DNA from: Sphingomonas jatrophae
GTDB taxonomy: Bacteria; Pseudomonadota; Alphaproteobacteria; Sphingomonadales; Sphingomonadaceae
Reading direction: 5' to 3'
NCBI RefSeq assembly: GCF_900113315.1
Contig: NZ_FOZG01000003.1
Location: 558,001 to 622,000 of the forward strand
DNA: 64,000 bases
The notes under the pieces were generated by a model. It did no database searches. It was given only the letters and a program-made list of their open reading frames with translations, and was not told where the DNA came from. The position numbers and the translations under genes are program-made. Within the stretch, counting starts at the first letter, position 1; each line of letters opens with the position of its first letter. This document shows positions 51,466 through 60,425 of this stretch, piece after piece.

Positions 51466-52355
51466 GCGCGGGATCGTCGTCCGCCTTCGCCGCGCGGGGG
51501 CTCGCGCCTTACCTGTTTCTCGCCCCCGCGGCCCTGTTCGCGCTCGTCTTCCTGGTCGGGCCGCTCGGCTTTGCGCTGTGGGTCAGCACCACCGACTGGA
51601 ACGGCATCGGTGCCGCCAGGCCGGTCGGCTGGGGCAATTACCGTTATTTGTTCGAGCAGGACCCGTTCTTCATGCGGTCGCTGCTCAACACCTTCCTGTT
51701 CGCCGCCGGATCGCTGATCGTCGGCGTGCCGCTGGCGCTCGGCATTGCGGTCCTGATCGCGCGCAGCCGGCTCCAGTCGATGTGGCGCATGCTGTTCTGG
51801 CTGCCGATGATCACCAACATCGTCGCGATCGCCTACATCTGGCGCTTCCTGCTGAACGACACAAACGGCCTGCTCAACCGTGCGCTGGACCTGCTCGGCC
51901 TGCCGGGGCCTGACTGGCTGACCGGGATCAACTGGGCGATGCCGTCGCTGATCATGGTGTCGGCATGGATGACGCTCGGGCACAACGTCCTCCTGTTCCT
52001 CGCCGGGCTGAACGAGATCGACCACAGCTATCACGAGGCGGCCGAGCTCGACGGGGCGGGTCCGCTCCGCCTGTTCTGGCATGTGACGCTGCCGCTGCTG
52101 CGCCCCACCCTCCTGTTCGTGACCGTCACCAGCCTGATCACCGCGCTGAGTTCGTTCGCGCTCATGCTGGTGATGACAGAGGGCGGCCCCGCCCGCGCGA
52201 CCACGGTGGCCGGGCTCTATCTCTACGACATGGCCTTCACCGATCTGCGGCTCGGCCGCGCGTCCGCGGCGGCCTTTGTCCTCGCGGCGATCATCCTCGC
52301 CTTCAGCCTGGCGCAGTTCCGCCTGCTGCGCCGCGGCGGGGTGGAACGGCATTGA
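51462..52355 (+). CDS. ABC transporter permease, MalF/UgpA type
   Basis: A 297-aa inner-membrane permease with six predicted spans. The EAA loop HEAAELDGAGPLRLFWHVTL that docks on the ATPase is clear. It is the first of the two half-permeases of the importer. ATGA overlap with the binding protein and TGATG junction with the second permease. Confidence 0.93.
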   Translation: MSAGSSSAFAARGLAPYLFLAPAALFALVFLVGPLGFALWVSTTDWNGIGAARPVGWGNYRYLFEQDPFFMRSLLNTFLFAAGSLIVGVPLALGIAVLIARSRLQSMWRMLFWLPMITNIVAIAYIWRFLLNDTNGLLNRALDLLGLPGPDWLTGINWAMPSLIMVSAWMTLGHNVLLFLAGLNEIDHSYHEAAELDGAGPLRLFWHVTLPLLRPTLLFVTVTSLITALSSFALMLVMTEGGPARATTVAGLYLYDMAFTDLRLGRASAAAFVLAAIILAFSLAQFRLLRRGGVERH

Positions 52356-53230
52356 TGCGCCCGCCTCATCCCCTCGCCCTCTTGAGATATGCGGCGCTGA
52401 CGCTCGGCGCGCTGGCGATGGCGCTGCCTTTCGCCGACATGTTCCTGGGGGCGCTCCGCACGCCGCAGGAGCTGTTGGCCGTGCCGCAGGTCTACTGGCC
52501 GCGCGATCCGCAATGGCGCAATTTCGCCCGCGTGTTCGATGAGCTGCCGATGGCGACATGGCTCGCCAACAGCGTGTTCGTCACCTCCGCAATCACCCTG
52601 CTCCAGCTCATCACCAGCGCGATGGCCGGTTACGCGCTGGCCAAGTTCCGCGTGCCGGGCACGACCCTGATGCTCAGGCTCGTGCTCGGGGCGCAGATGT
52701 TCCCCTTCTTCCTGCTGATCATCCCGATCTTCTTCCTGCTGCGCTTCGTGCCGCTGCTCGGCGGCAACGATCTGTGGGGCCAGGGCGGATCGGGCCTGCT
52801 CGGCTCCTATGCCGCGCTGGTCCTGCCCTTTGCGGTCAGCTGGTACGGCATCTTCCTGATGCGGCAATTCTGCCTCGGCGTACCCGACGAGGTGATCGAC
52901 GCAGCCCGGCTGGACGGCGCGGGCGAGTTCCGCATCTTCCTCACCATCGTCCTTCCACTGATCCGGCCGGGGCTCGCGACGCTCGGCATCTTCGTGTTCG
53001 TCTATCACTGGAACGAAGTGATCTGGACGATCACGGTGACGCGCGGCGCGTCGGGGCTGCAGACTTTGCCCGTCGGCATCTATCTCCTGCGCGGCGCCTT
53101 TGCCGATCAGTCGACCGAGGCTTTGCAGCGGGCGGCCATCTGCATCTCGGTGCTGCCGGTCATGCTGGTGTTCCTGGGGCTGCAACGCTTCTATGTCCGC
53201 GGGCTGACCGCGGGCAGCGTGAAGGGATGA
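52355..53230 (+). CDS. ABC transporter permease, MalG/UgpE type
   Basis: A 291-aa permease, six spans, with EAA loop DAARLDGAGEFRIFLTIVLP. Partner of the preceding MalF-type permease. The stop overlaps the ATG of the 98-aa gene (ATGA). Confidence 0.93.
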   Translation: MRPPHPLALLRYAALTLGALAMALPFADMFLGALRTPQELLAVPQVYWPRDPQWRNFARVFDELPMATWLANSVFVTSAITLLQLITSAMAGYALAKFRVPGTTLMLRLVLGAQMFPFFLLIIPIFFLLRFVPLLGGNDLWGQGGSGLLGSYAALVLPFAVSWYGIFLMRQFCLGVPDEVIDAARLDGAGEFRIFLTIVLPLIRPGLATLGIFVFVYHWNEVIWTITVTRGASGLQTLPVGIYLLRGAFADQSTEALQRAAICISVLPVMLVFLGLQRFYVRGLTAGSVKG

Positions 53231-53523
53231 CGATGGACCGGCACGATGCGGCGGCGCTGGCGGCGGACATGGCCCGGCTGGGCGCCCGGCCCTATTCGGA
53301 AGTGGGCGTGCCGATGTTTCTCGTCGCGGAGGATCTGCGCGGCGACCTGGCGGTCAAGGATGAGGGCGAGCCCAAGCTGGCCGCCGCGCTGCGCGACATG
53401 GCAGTGGAGCGGCCCGAGCCGGCCGACACCGCACGCCTGATCGAGGTTCTCGCCGATCGCCACATCCTCGGCGCGGACGGGCCCGCCTTCACCCGCCTGT
53501 CCGACGAGGAGGTGCGGCGTTGA
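53227..53523 (+). CDS. 98-aa protein of the YcaO/ABC locus, unknown
   Basis: Starts MTMDRHDAAALAADMARLGA. No Cys, no signal peptide and no membrane segment. The middle (VPMFLVAEDLRGDLAVKDEG, then KLAAALRDMAV...LIEVLADRHIL) has the strand-then-three-helix rhythm of PqqD-like RiPP recognition elements, a weak likeness seen by eye only. It is overlapped on both sides (ATGA with the permease, TTGA with the NodB-like gene), so it belongs to the pathway. A precursor peptide is less likely because it lacks Cys and carries Ser/Thr only sparsely. Confidence 0.6.
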   Translation: MTMDRHDAAALAADMARLGARPYSEVGVPMFLVAEDLRGDLAVKDEGEPKLAAALRDMAVERPEPADTARLIEVLADRHILGADGPAFTRLSDEEVRR

Positions 53524-54224
53524 GCCTCGCTTCCCAGATCGCCGACAGCTTTGCCGCCGCGCCGCCGATCCGCGTCGTCAATTACCACAACACGCCCGCT
53601 TACCGCGCCGACGACTATGATCGCGAGCTCGCCGCGCTGGCCGAGCGTTATGCGCCGGTCACCGAGGATGATCTCGCCGCTTTCTTTGCCTCCGGTCACT
53701 GGGCAGGGGGGCGGCCGGGCGTGATCGTCGCGCTCTACAACGGCTATCGCAACAATCACGACGTCATGCGCCCGCTGCTCGAGCGGCACGGGCTGGTCGG
53801 CTGGTTCTTCGCCGTAACCGGCTGGACGAGCTGCCCGCCCGACGATCAGCGCGCCTTCGCCGCCAGACGCACGCTTGCGCTGGTGCCCGGCGAATATGCC
53901 GATGGTCGCCACGCGCTCAGCTGGGATGAGCTGAAGAGCCTCGATCAGGGTCACGTCGTCGCCAGCCATACCCGCAACCACGCCCGCATTGCCGCCGACG
54001 ATGCCGACGGCCAGCAGGCGGAGATCGTCGGCGCGCAGGACGATTTCCGCGAGCATCTGGGGCATCCCGTCCGTTCGTTCGCCTGGCTGCTGAGCGGCAC
54101 CTGGGGCCATTCGGCGCCGACCGACGCCTGCCTGGAGCGGGCCGGATACGAGTTCCTCTTCTCCGACTTCAAACTCCAGCGGCTTCCGCACGCCCGCAGC
54201 TCCGCCAACGAAAAAATAATCTAA
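53520..54224 (+). CDS. NodB-like polysaccharide deacetylase homologue with altered active site
   Basis: A 234-aa protein with the NodB (CE4) fold: VVNYHNTPAYR (strand 1), VIVALYNGYRNNHDVMRPLL, GLVGWFFAVTG, ELKSLDQGHVVASHTRNHAR and GHPVRSFAWLLSG. The metal-binding His pair (His150, His154) is intact, but the usual T-F-D-D-G motif reads A-L-Y-N-G (Tyr73, Asn74), removing both the catalytic base and the metal Asp. No signal peptide, so it is cytoplasmic. TTG start inside the preceding stop (TTGA). A deacetylase reaction is doubtful. Confidence 0.83.
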   Translation: MSLASQIADSFAAAPPIRVVNYHNTPAYRADDYDRELAALAERYAPVTEDDLAAFFASGHWAGGRPGVIVALYNGYRNNHDVMRPLLERHGLVGWFFAVTGWTSCPPDDQRAFAARRTLALVPGEYADGRHALSWDELKSLDQGHVVASHTRNHARIAADDADGQQAEIVGAQDDFREHLGHPVRSFAWLLSGTWGHSAPTDACLERAGYEFLFSDFKLQRLPHARSSANEKII

Positions 54225-54313
54225 ATCAGTATTTTTGCACCGGTCCACTGGCGCTGAGCCCGCCGCCTGCTACGGAGGAGCAGGCCCGGATAGTGGCCAA
54301 AGGGGGAACGGGG

Positions 54314-57184
54314 ATGTTTGCGGGAACAGGCTGCCGCGGTGGACGCGGTGTGGCTTTGATGTCGTCGGCGGCGCTCGCCGCTCTGGTCATGAGCGGCGGA
54401 GCAGCCGCGCAGACCATCGCGCAGGAGGACCCGCCCGCTGCGCAGGGCGAAGTCGTCGTCACCGGCAGTCGCATCGTCCGCGACGGCTTCGACGCGCCGA
54501 CACCGGTGACGGTGCTGAGCGCGGCGGATCTCGCCGCCCGCTCCGACATCAACGTCGCCGATGGCCTCAACCTGCTGCCGCAGATCAACACGTCGGTAAC
54601 CCCGTCCAGCCAGCCGACCGCGATCAGCGGCGGCGCGATCGGCGTCAATCTGCTCAGCCTGCGCGGTCTCGGCCCGACGCGGACTCTGGTGCTCCAGGAC
54701 GGCAAGCGCGTCATCAACACGTCGTTCAACACCGCTGCGGCCGCGCCCGACATCAACCACATTCCGCAGAACCTGATCCAGCGGGTCGACGTGGTGACCG
54801 GCGGTGCCTCGGCGGTGTACGGATCGGACGCGCTGGCCGGTGTCGTCAATTTCGTCCTCGACCGCGATTTCACCGGCGTGAAGGGCGAGGCCACCGGCGG
54901 CGTCACCACCTATGGCGACAATGGCGGCTGGGACGTGTCGCTGGCCGCCGGCGCGAAGTTCGGCCCCGAAGGGCGCGGCCATGTCCTTCTGTCAGGGCAA
55001 TATGCCGGCAATCGAGGCGTCGGCGGCAATGATCGGCCGTGGAACCCGGGGGGCGGCGCGGTCTACGTCAACCCCGCCTATACTGCGGCGAACGGTCAGC
55101 CCTTCTACCTGATCGGCGACCGCATCGGCTCCAGCAATGCGACGCCGGGCGGGATCGTCACCGCAGGCCCGTTGCGCGGCACATATTTCGGCCAGGGCGG
55201 CGCCGTCGGCACGTTCAACTTCGGCACCGTCAGCACCAACAATGCGATGCAGGGCGGCGATTACCAGATCTCGCGGTTGGATAACGTCTTCAATCTCGTC
55301 GCGCGCGACCGGCGGCACGTACTGTTCGGCCGCGCGAGCTATGAGCTGGCCGAGGCGCTCAACCTCTATGTCGAGGGGCAATGGTCCCGCTCGGTCGATT
55401 CCACGCTGACCCTGCCTTACCGGCGCCAGGGCAATCTCACCATCCGGGGCGACAATGCGTTCATCCCGGCCTCCGTCCAGCAGCGCCTCGCGGCGGCGGG
55501 CCTGACCAGCCTGACGCTCGGCACCACCACCGGCGACATCGGCCAGATCCGCGTCCGCAACACGCGTGAGCTGACGCGCTGGGCGGTCGGCGGCGACGGC
55601 CGCTTCGACATCGGCGAGGGCACGTGGCGGTGGGACGCTTATTACCAGCGCAGCCGCAACGAGATCGAATCCACTGCGGGCAACAACGTGATCGTTGCGC
55701 GCTTCCTCCAGGCGACGGATGCGGTGCGCTCACCCGCAGGCACGATCGTCTGCCGCTCCACCCTGACCAGCCCGGCAGACGGCTGCGTGCCGTTCAACGT
55801 CTTCGGCCAGGGCGTGAACAGCGCCGCCGCGGTGAACTACGTCACCGGCACCGCCATTCGCAACGACGTGCTGAAGCAGAACGTCGCTGCCGCCAACCTC
55901 ACCGGCTCGCCCGTATCGACCTGGGCCGGCCCCGTCTCGATCGCTCTGGGCATCGAGCACCGATTTGAGAGCGTCAGCGGCCTCGCCTCCCCGACGGACG
56001 AGGCCAACGGCTTCGCGGCGGGCAATTATCATGCGAGCTTCGGCAGCTACAAGGTGACCGAAGGCTATGTGGAGGCGGACGTGCCGCTGCTGCGCGACTC
56101 CGCGCTCGGCAAGTCGCTCGACGTCAGCGGCGCGGTGCGGCGGACGGACTACAGCACGTCGGGCGGCGTCACGACGTGGAAGCTGGGCGTGGTCTATGCG
56201 CCGATCGCCGACATACGTTTCCGCGCCACCCGCTCGCGCGACATCCGTGCGCCGAATCTTGGCGAGTTGTTCTCCGCCGGCCAGTCGGCCTCGGGCGCCA
56301 ACGTGATCGACCGGCTGAACGGCAACCAGACCAACTCTACCTTCATCGCGCTGCGGCGTGGCAATCCCCTACTCCAGCCCGAGGTCGCCGATACGCTCGG
56401 CCTCGGCGTCGTGCTGACGCCCAGCTTCCTGCCCGGCTTGCAGGCGTCGATCGACTATTTCGATATCGATATCGACGATGCGGTGAAGATCCCCAACGAG
56501 CAGACGGTAATCGATCTGTGCGCCGCCGGGGATCAGGCCGCCTGCGCGTTCATCACCCGCAATGCCGCGGGTCAGATCACGATCATCGCCACGCCGCCGG
56601 CCAATTATCTGTCGCAGGATGCGCGCGGCATCGATGGCGAGATCGCCTACCGCCTGCCACTCGCCGGCGCGGCGGACGGCCCGGCCATCACGCTGCGGGC
56701 GCTCGGCAGCTATCTCATCTCGCTGAAGAATGTCGACAATATCGCGACGTCGCAGGGCGCCGGCGTGACGGGGGATTTCGGCGGCATCGTCGCCTCCGGC
56801 CCCTATGCGCCCAAGTTCCGCTCCAACGTGACGCTCGCCTATGACGATGCGCGCTTCACCGCAGGCGTCACCTGGCGCTACATCGCGCCGGCCAAGCTGA
56901 ACAAGCTGCTGACGGAGTGCACGTCGGCTTGTCCGGCGGGCAACGCGCTGACGATCAGCGACAATTCGATCCGATCGAGCTCGCTGTTCGACCTGTCGCT
57001 GCGCTTCCGCCCCGTGGCAAGCAAGCCGCGTGCGGAGTTCTTCCTGGCGGTGGACAATGTGTTCAATGCCGTGCCGCCGTTCGTGCCGGGCCGCGTCGAT
57101 ATCGGCTTCTACTCGGGCCAGTACGGCTATTATTACGATCGGATCGGGCGCACCTTCCGAAGCGGTTTCCGCTTCGCTTATTGA
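54314..57184 (+). CDS. TonB-dependent receptor
   Basis: A 956-aa outer-membrane receptor. Signal peptide (ALMSSAALAALVMSGGAAAQ), TonB-box/plug start GEVVVTGSRIVRDGFDAPTP, plug segments LSLRGLGPTRTLVLQDGKRV and VDVVTGGASAVYGSDALAGV, then a beta-barrel ending in RSGFRFAY. This RAG-like sphingomonad subclass transports varied ligands (oligosaccharides, peptides, siderophores). ATG 54314 has AAAGGGGG at good spacing; a GTG at 54293 is an upstream alternative. The stop overlaps the ATPase start (TTGA). Confidence 0.93.
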   Translation: MFAGTGCRGGRGVALMSSAALAALVMSGGAAAQTIAQEDPPAAQGEVVVTGSRIVRDGFDAPTPVTVLSAADLAARSDINVADGLNLLPQINTSVTPSSQPTAISGGAIGVNLLSLRGLGPTRTLVLQDGKRVINTSFNTAAAAPDINHIPQNLIQRVDVVTGGASAVYGSDALAGVVNFVLDRDFTGVKGEATGGVTTYGDNGGWDVSLAAGAKFGPEGRGHVLLSGQYAGNRGVGGNDRPWNPGGGAVYVNPAYTAANGQPFYLIGDRIGSSNATPGGIVTAGPLRGTYFGQGGAVGTFNFGTVSTNNAMQGGDYQISRLDNVFNLVARDRRHVLFGRASYELAEALNLYVEGQWSRSVDSTLTLPYRRQGNLTIRGDNAFIPASVQQRLAAAGLTSLTLGTTTGDIGQIRVRNTRELTRWAVGGDGRFDIGEGTWRWDAYYQRSRNEIESTAGNNVIVARFLQATDAVRSPAGTIVCRSTLTSPADGCVPFNVFGQGVNSAAAVNYVTGTAIRNDVLKQNVAAANLTGSPVSTWAGPVSIALGIEHRFESVSGLASPTDEANGFAAGNYHASFGSYKVTEGYVEADVPLLRDSALGKSLDVSGAVRRTDYSTSGGVTTWKLGVVYAPIADIRFRATRSRDIRAPNLGELFSAGQSASGANVIDRLNGNQTNSTFIALRRGNPLLQPEVADTLGLGVVLTPSFLPGLQASIDYFDIDIDDAVKIPNEQTVIDLCAAGDQAACAFITRNAAGQITIIATPPANYLSQDARGIDGEIAYRLPLAGAADGPAITLRALGSYLISLKNVDNIATSQGAGVTGDFGGIVASGPYAPKFRSNVTLAYDDARFTAGVTWRYIAPAKLNKLLTECTSACPAGNALTISDNSIRSSSLFDLSLRFRPVASKPRAEFFLAVDNVFNAVPPFVPGRVDIGFYSGQYGYYYDRIGRTFRSGFRFAY

Positions 57185-58245
57185 GCGTGGCGACGGTCAG
57201 CCTCAGCGGGGTCGGAAAGGCGTTCGGCCCCGCTACGATCCTGCACGACGTGTCGATCGAAGTCGCGCATGGCGAGTTCGTCGCGCTGGTCGGCCCGTCG
57301 GGCAGCGGCAAATCGACGCTGCTGCGAATGATCGCAGGGCTGGAGGAGGTGACGTCGGGCGAGATCCGCATCGACGGGCGCGTCGTCAACGACGTGCCGG
57401 CCAAGGCCCGCGACGTAGCGATGGTGTTCCAGAATTATGCGCTCTACCCGCATATGACCGTCGCGCAGAATCTCGGCTTCGCGCTGCGGATGCGGCGCCT
57501 GCCTCGGGCCGAGATCGGGCGGCGCGTGGGCGAAGTGGCGAGGTCGCTCAATCTCGAAGAGCTGCTGGATCGTTATCCGCGCCAGCTCTCGGGGGGCGAG
57601 CGGCAACGCGTCGCCACTGGCCGCGCGATCGTGCGGCAGCCGCAGGTCTTCCTGTTCGACGAACCTTTGTCGAACCTGGATGCCGCGCTGCGCGTCCACG
57701 TCCGCGCCGAACTGCGCGCGCTGCACCGGAAGGTGGGCGTCGCGTCGATCTACGTCACGCACGATCAGGTCGAGGCGATGACGATGGCGGATCGCATCGT
57801 CGTCCTGCGGGGCGGCCGGATCGAGCAGATCGGTGCGCCGCTCGACCTCTATGACCGGCCCGCCAGCATCTTCGTCGCCACCTTCATCGGCTCGCCGGCA
57901 ATGAACCTGCTGTCTGGCATCCGCACCGGCGATACGCTGGTGACGCCGGATGGTGTCGCCCTGCCGATCCGGACCGACTGCCTCGGCAAGGAGGGCGAGC
58001 CGCTGACGCTCGGCATCCGGCCCGAGCACGTCCTTCTTGCGGCGGACGGCGTCGCCCTCCGGGTCGAGGCGGTGGAGCAGACCGGCGCGGACACGATGAT
58101 CATGGCCCGGCTCGGCGCGGCGGAAGTCACCGTCGTGCGGCGCGAGCGGATCGATGTGGCGCCCGGCGCGCACGTCCACGTGCAGCTGCCGCAAGAGCAC
58201 CACCATTACTTCGATGCGGAGGGACGGCGCCTGCCCGCCCTGTAG
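57181..58245 (+). CDS. ABC transporter ATPase, MalK/UgpC type
   Basis: A 354-aa ATPase: Walker [11 protein letters not shown] loop [10 protein letters not shown], signature LSGGERQRV, Walker [13 protein letters not shown] loop [10 protein letters not shown] and a C-terminal OB-fold/TOBE regulatory domain (about 240-354). It energises the two permeases 5 kb upstream. The proposed TTG at 57181 overlaps the receptor stop; GTG 57187 is an alternative. Confidence 0.94.
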   Translation: MSVATVSLSGVGKAFGPATILHDVSIEVAHGEFVALVGPSGSGKSTLLRMIAGLEEVTSGEIRIDGRVVNDVPAKARDVAMVFQNYALYPHMTVAQNLGFALRMRRLPRAEIGRRVGEVARSLNLEELLDRYPRQLSGGERQRVATGRAIVRQPQVFLFDEPLSNLDAALRVHVRAELRALHRKVGVASIYVTHDQVEAMTMADRIVVLRGGRIEQIGAPLDLYDRPASIFVATFIGSPAMNLLSGIRTGDTLVTPDGVALPIRTDCLGKEGEPLTLGIRPEHVLLAADGVALRVEAVEQTGADTMIMARLGAAEVTVVRRERIDVAPGAHVHVQLPQEHHHYFDAEGRRLPAL

Positions 58246-58300
58246 CGCATCGTTCGAACGTCATGTGGTGGCGTAAGCGTCGCCTGCCAGGAGACTATCC

Positions 58301-59806
58301 GTGATCACGTCCGCGTTGCCCGTTCCCGCGATCGCCCGCGCCTATATCGATGCGGCACCCCCCGGCGACTGGTTCCTGTTCGACATGAGCCCGCTCGACG
58401 TGACCGGCATTCCGGCATGGAAGGCCGCCTTCTTCCCGGAAGATCCCGCGGCGGTGGGCTGCGAGGTGCAGCAGGGCACCGGCTATGGCCAGACGCCCGA
58501 GCAGGCGATGATCGCGGCCGTCGCCGAATGCCATGAGGAGGTTCACGCCCGGCTGGGCTTCGCCCGCATGCAACAGGTCCAGGGCAGCTACGACGCGCTG
58601 GTGGCGGCGCGGGGCTCCGCCGGCGTGGTGGATCCGCTGCTTCTGTGCCTGCCCGCCGGTTCGCCGGTCGGCCGTGACACGCCGCTCAGCTGGGTGGAGG
58701 CACGCCGCTGGTTCGGGGGCGAGCCGGTGCTGGTGCCGGTCGACGTTGCCGCGCTGTCTGGCGACCATCTGCCCAAAGGCTACACGCCGTTCACGACGCT
58801 GATCACCAACGGCCTCGGCGCCGGCCCGACGCTCGAATGGGCCGCCTCGCACGGTTTGTTCGAATGCCTTCAGCGCGATGGCAACGGCCTGCGCCTGCGG
58901 GCGCTCGATTCCCGCATTGCCCTCACCTTCGACGATGCGCTGCCGTCCGAAGTCGCCGCGAGTGCGCGCCGGATCGCGGATGCGGGCATCGATCTCCTGC
59001 CCAAGTTCGCCACCGACGAGTTCGGCATCGCCAATGTCTTTGTCGTCGGTGCGGACCGCGATCCCTCCCGCCTGGCGGTGCCGATCGCTCTGTCCGGTTG
59101 CGGCGAGGCGGCGGATCCGGACCGGGTGAAGGCGCTGCGCAAGGCGATGCTGGAATATGCCCACGCCCGCGCGCGCAAGGCATTCGCCTTCGGCCCGATC
59201 GACACGGTGCGCCGGGTCGTACCGCCGGGCTATTGGGAGCGCGTCGAGCCGCGTGCCCGCCGCGCTGCGCGCCATACCGAGCCGCGGCAGGTGGAGGCTT
59301 TCCGCCACTGGCTGGATCTCGACGGCGGGCAGTTGCGCGTCCTGCTCGCCGATCCGGTGTTCACCGTAGCGGCGGAAAAGCCGTTCGCCGATCTGCCGAC
59401 GGCGGCTGTCTCGACACCCGAGGCGACGGGCGCCGACGCCGCCGGTCGGCTGCGCGCGGCCGGCCTCGATCCGCTCATCCTCGATTTCACGCCGCCTAAC
59501 GCTGCCATGCACGCGGTCCGCGTGGTCGTGCCGGGCCTCGAGGTGGAAACGATGAGCTATTATCGCATCGGCGAGCGCAACGCCGCCAAGCTGCTCGCTG
59601 CCGGCAGCGATCTGGTTCGCCGCGGCGAGGCGAGCGACACGCGCCGCCCCATCCGCCTATCGCCCGCGGCGGAGGATCGCCTCGGCGGGCCGCTGCTGCT
59701 CGACATTGAAAAGGTGGATGCCCGCGTCGGCGCGCTCTACCCGCTCTACCGTGAGCCGGGCGCCCACGAAATGGCGTTCCATCGTGCCGGGTCGGAAGGT
59801 GGCTGA
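58301..59806 (+). CDS. YcaO-domain protein
   Basis: A 501-aa YcaO-superfamily protein. YcaO enzymes use ATP to activate backbone amides of peptides, making azolines, thioamides or amidines. Core segments: GYGQTPEQAMIAAVAECHEE (ATP-binding helix, Glu76/Glu79), SHGLFECLQRDGNGL (Glu188; the usual second Glu is Gln191, Arg192 kept) and KALRKAMLEYAHARARKAF. No TfuA, cyclodehydratase E1 or dehydrogenase is adjacent, so it does not fit a standard azole cluster. GTG start at 58301 with AGGAG upstream. Confidence 0.88.
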   Translation: MITSALPVPAIARAYIDAAPPGDWFLFDMSPLDVTGIPAWKAAFFPEDPAAVGCEVQQGTGYGQTPEQAMIAAVAECHEEVHARLGFARMQQVQGSYDALVAARGSAGVVDPLLLCLPAGSPVGRDTPLSWVEARRWFGGEPVLVPVDVAALSGDHLPKGYTPFTTLITNGLGAGPTLEWAASHGLFECLQRDGNGLRLRALDSRIALTFDDALPSEVAASARRIADAGIDLLPKFATDEFGIANVFVVGADRDPSRLAVPIALSGCGEAADPDRVKALRKAMLEYAHARARKAFAFGPIDTVRRVVPPGYWERVEPRARRAARHTEPRQVEAFRHWLDLDGGQLRVLLADPVFTVAAEKPFADLPTAAVSTPEATGADAAGRLRAAGLDPLILDFTPPNAAMHAVRVVVPGLEVETMSYYRIGERNAAKLLAAGSDLVRRGEASDTRRPIRLSPAAEDRLGGPLLLDIEKVDARVGALYPLYREPGAHEMAFHRAGSEGG

Positions 59807-59978
59807 ACGAAGCGCAGCGGTCCGGGACGTTCCCCTACCCTGGTAGACTTGTCGCGCAGCCGGGCTGACGGCCGATACAATTTGCGACAATTTCGTGCGC
59901 TCGCCGGGATAAGCTCGCGACAGCCGGGGTCCAGTTTCTCCTCAACGCCAGCCACGGCGTCCCACGAGGAGAGACACC

Positions 59979-60356
59979 ATGAAGAAGTTGATCGCCGCCG
60001 CCCTCGCCGCCTCCGTCCTGACCGCACCGGTGATGGCCGCCCCGCAGCACGGCCGCAACGATGGTTGGGGCCGGACCGAACAGAACCACCGCGTCGACAA
60101 TCGCCGCGTCGTCAAGAAGACCGTGATCGTCCGCAAGGACGTGCGCCGTCCGCAGGTCCAGTATCGCACCTGGCAGCGCGGCCAGCGGTTCGAGAGCCGC
60201 TATGCCCGCAACTACCGGGTGATCTCGAACCCGCGTCAGTATCGCCTGCATGATGCGCCGCGCGGCTATCGCTGGGTCCAGTCGGGCAATGATGCGGTGC
60301 TGGTCGGCATCGCCAGCGGCATCATCGCCTCGGTCCTGGCGAACACCATCCGCTGA
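59979..60356 (+). CDS. RcnB-family exported protein
   Basis: A 125-aa protein with a signal peptide (KKLIAAALAASVLTAPVMAA) and the RcnB domain: WQRGQRFESRYARNYRVISN, LHDAPRGYRWVQSGNDAVLV, and a C-terminal hydrophobic segment. RcnB affects periplasmic nickel/cobalt handling in enterobacteria; in sphingomonads the family is large and less defined. A monocistronic gene with a terminator hairpin behind it. Confidence 0.88.
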   Translation: MKKLIAAALAASVLTAPVMAAPQHGRNDGWGRTEQNHRVDNRRVVKKTVIVRKDVRRPQVQYRTWQRGQRFESRYARNYRVISNPRQYRLHDAPRGYRWVQSGNDAVLVGIASGIIASVLANTIR

Positions 60357-60364
60357 CCGGTCGG

Positions 60365-60391
60365 AGCCCCGGAGATCGCATCTCCGGGGCT
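60365..60391 (+). terminator. Terminator-like hairpin after the RcnB-family gene
   Basis: AGCCCCGGAGAT pairs perfectly with ATCTCCGGGGCT around a 3-nt loop, 8 bp behind the stop, followed by TCC rather than a T run. Confidence 0.7.
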
Positions 60392-60425
60392 TCCGCCGTC
60401 CCGCTGTTCACCGCTAGGCTCCCCT

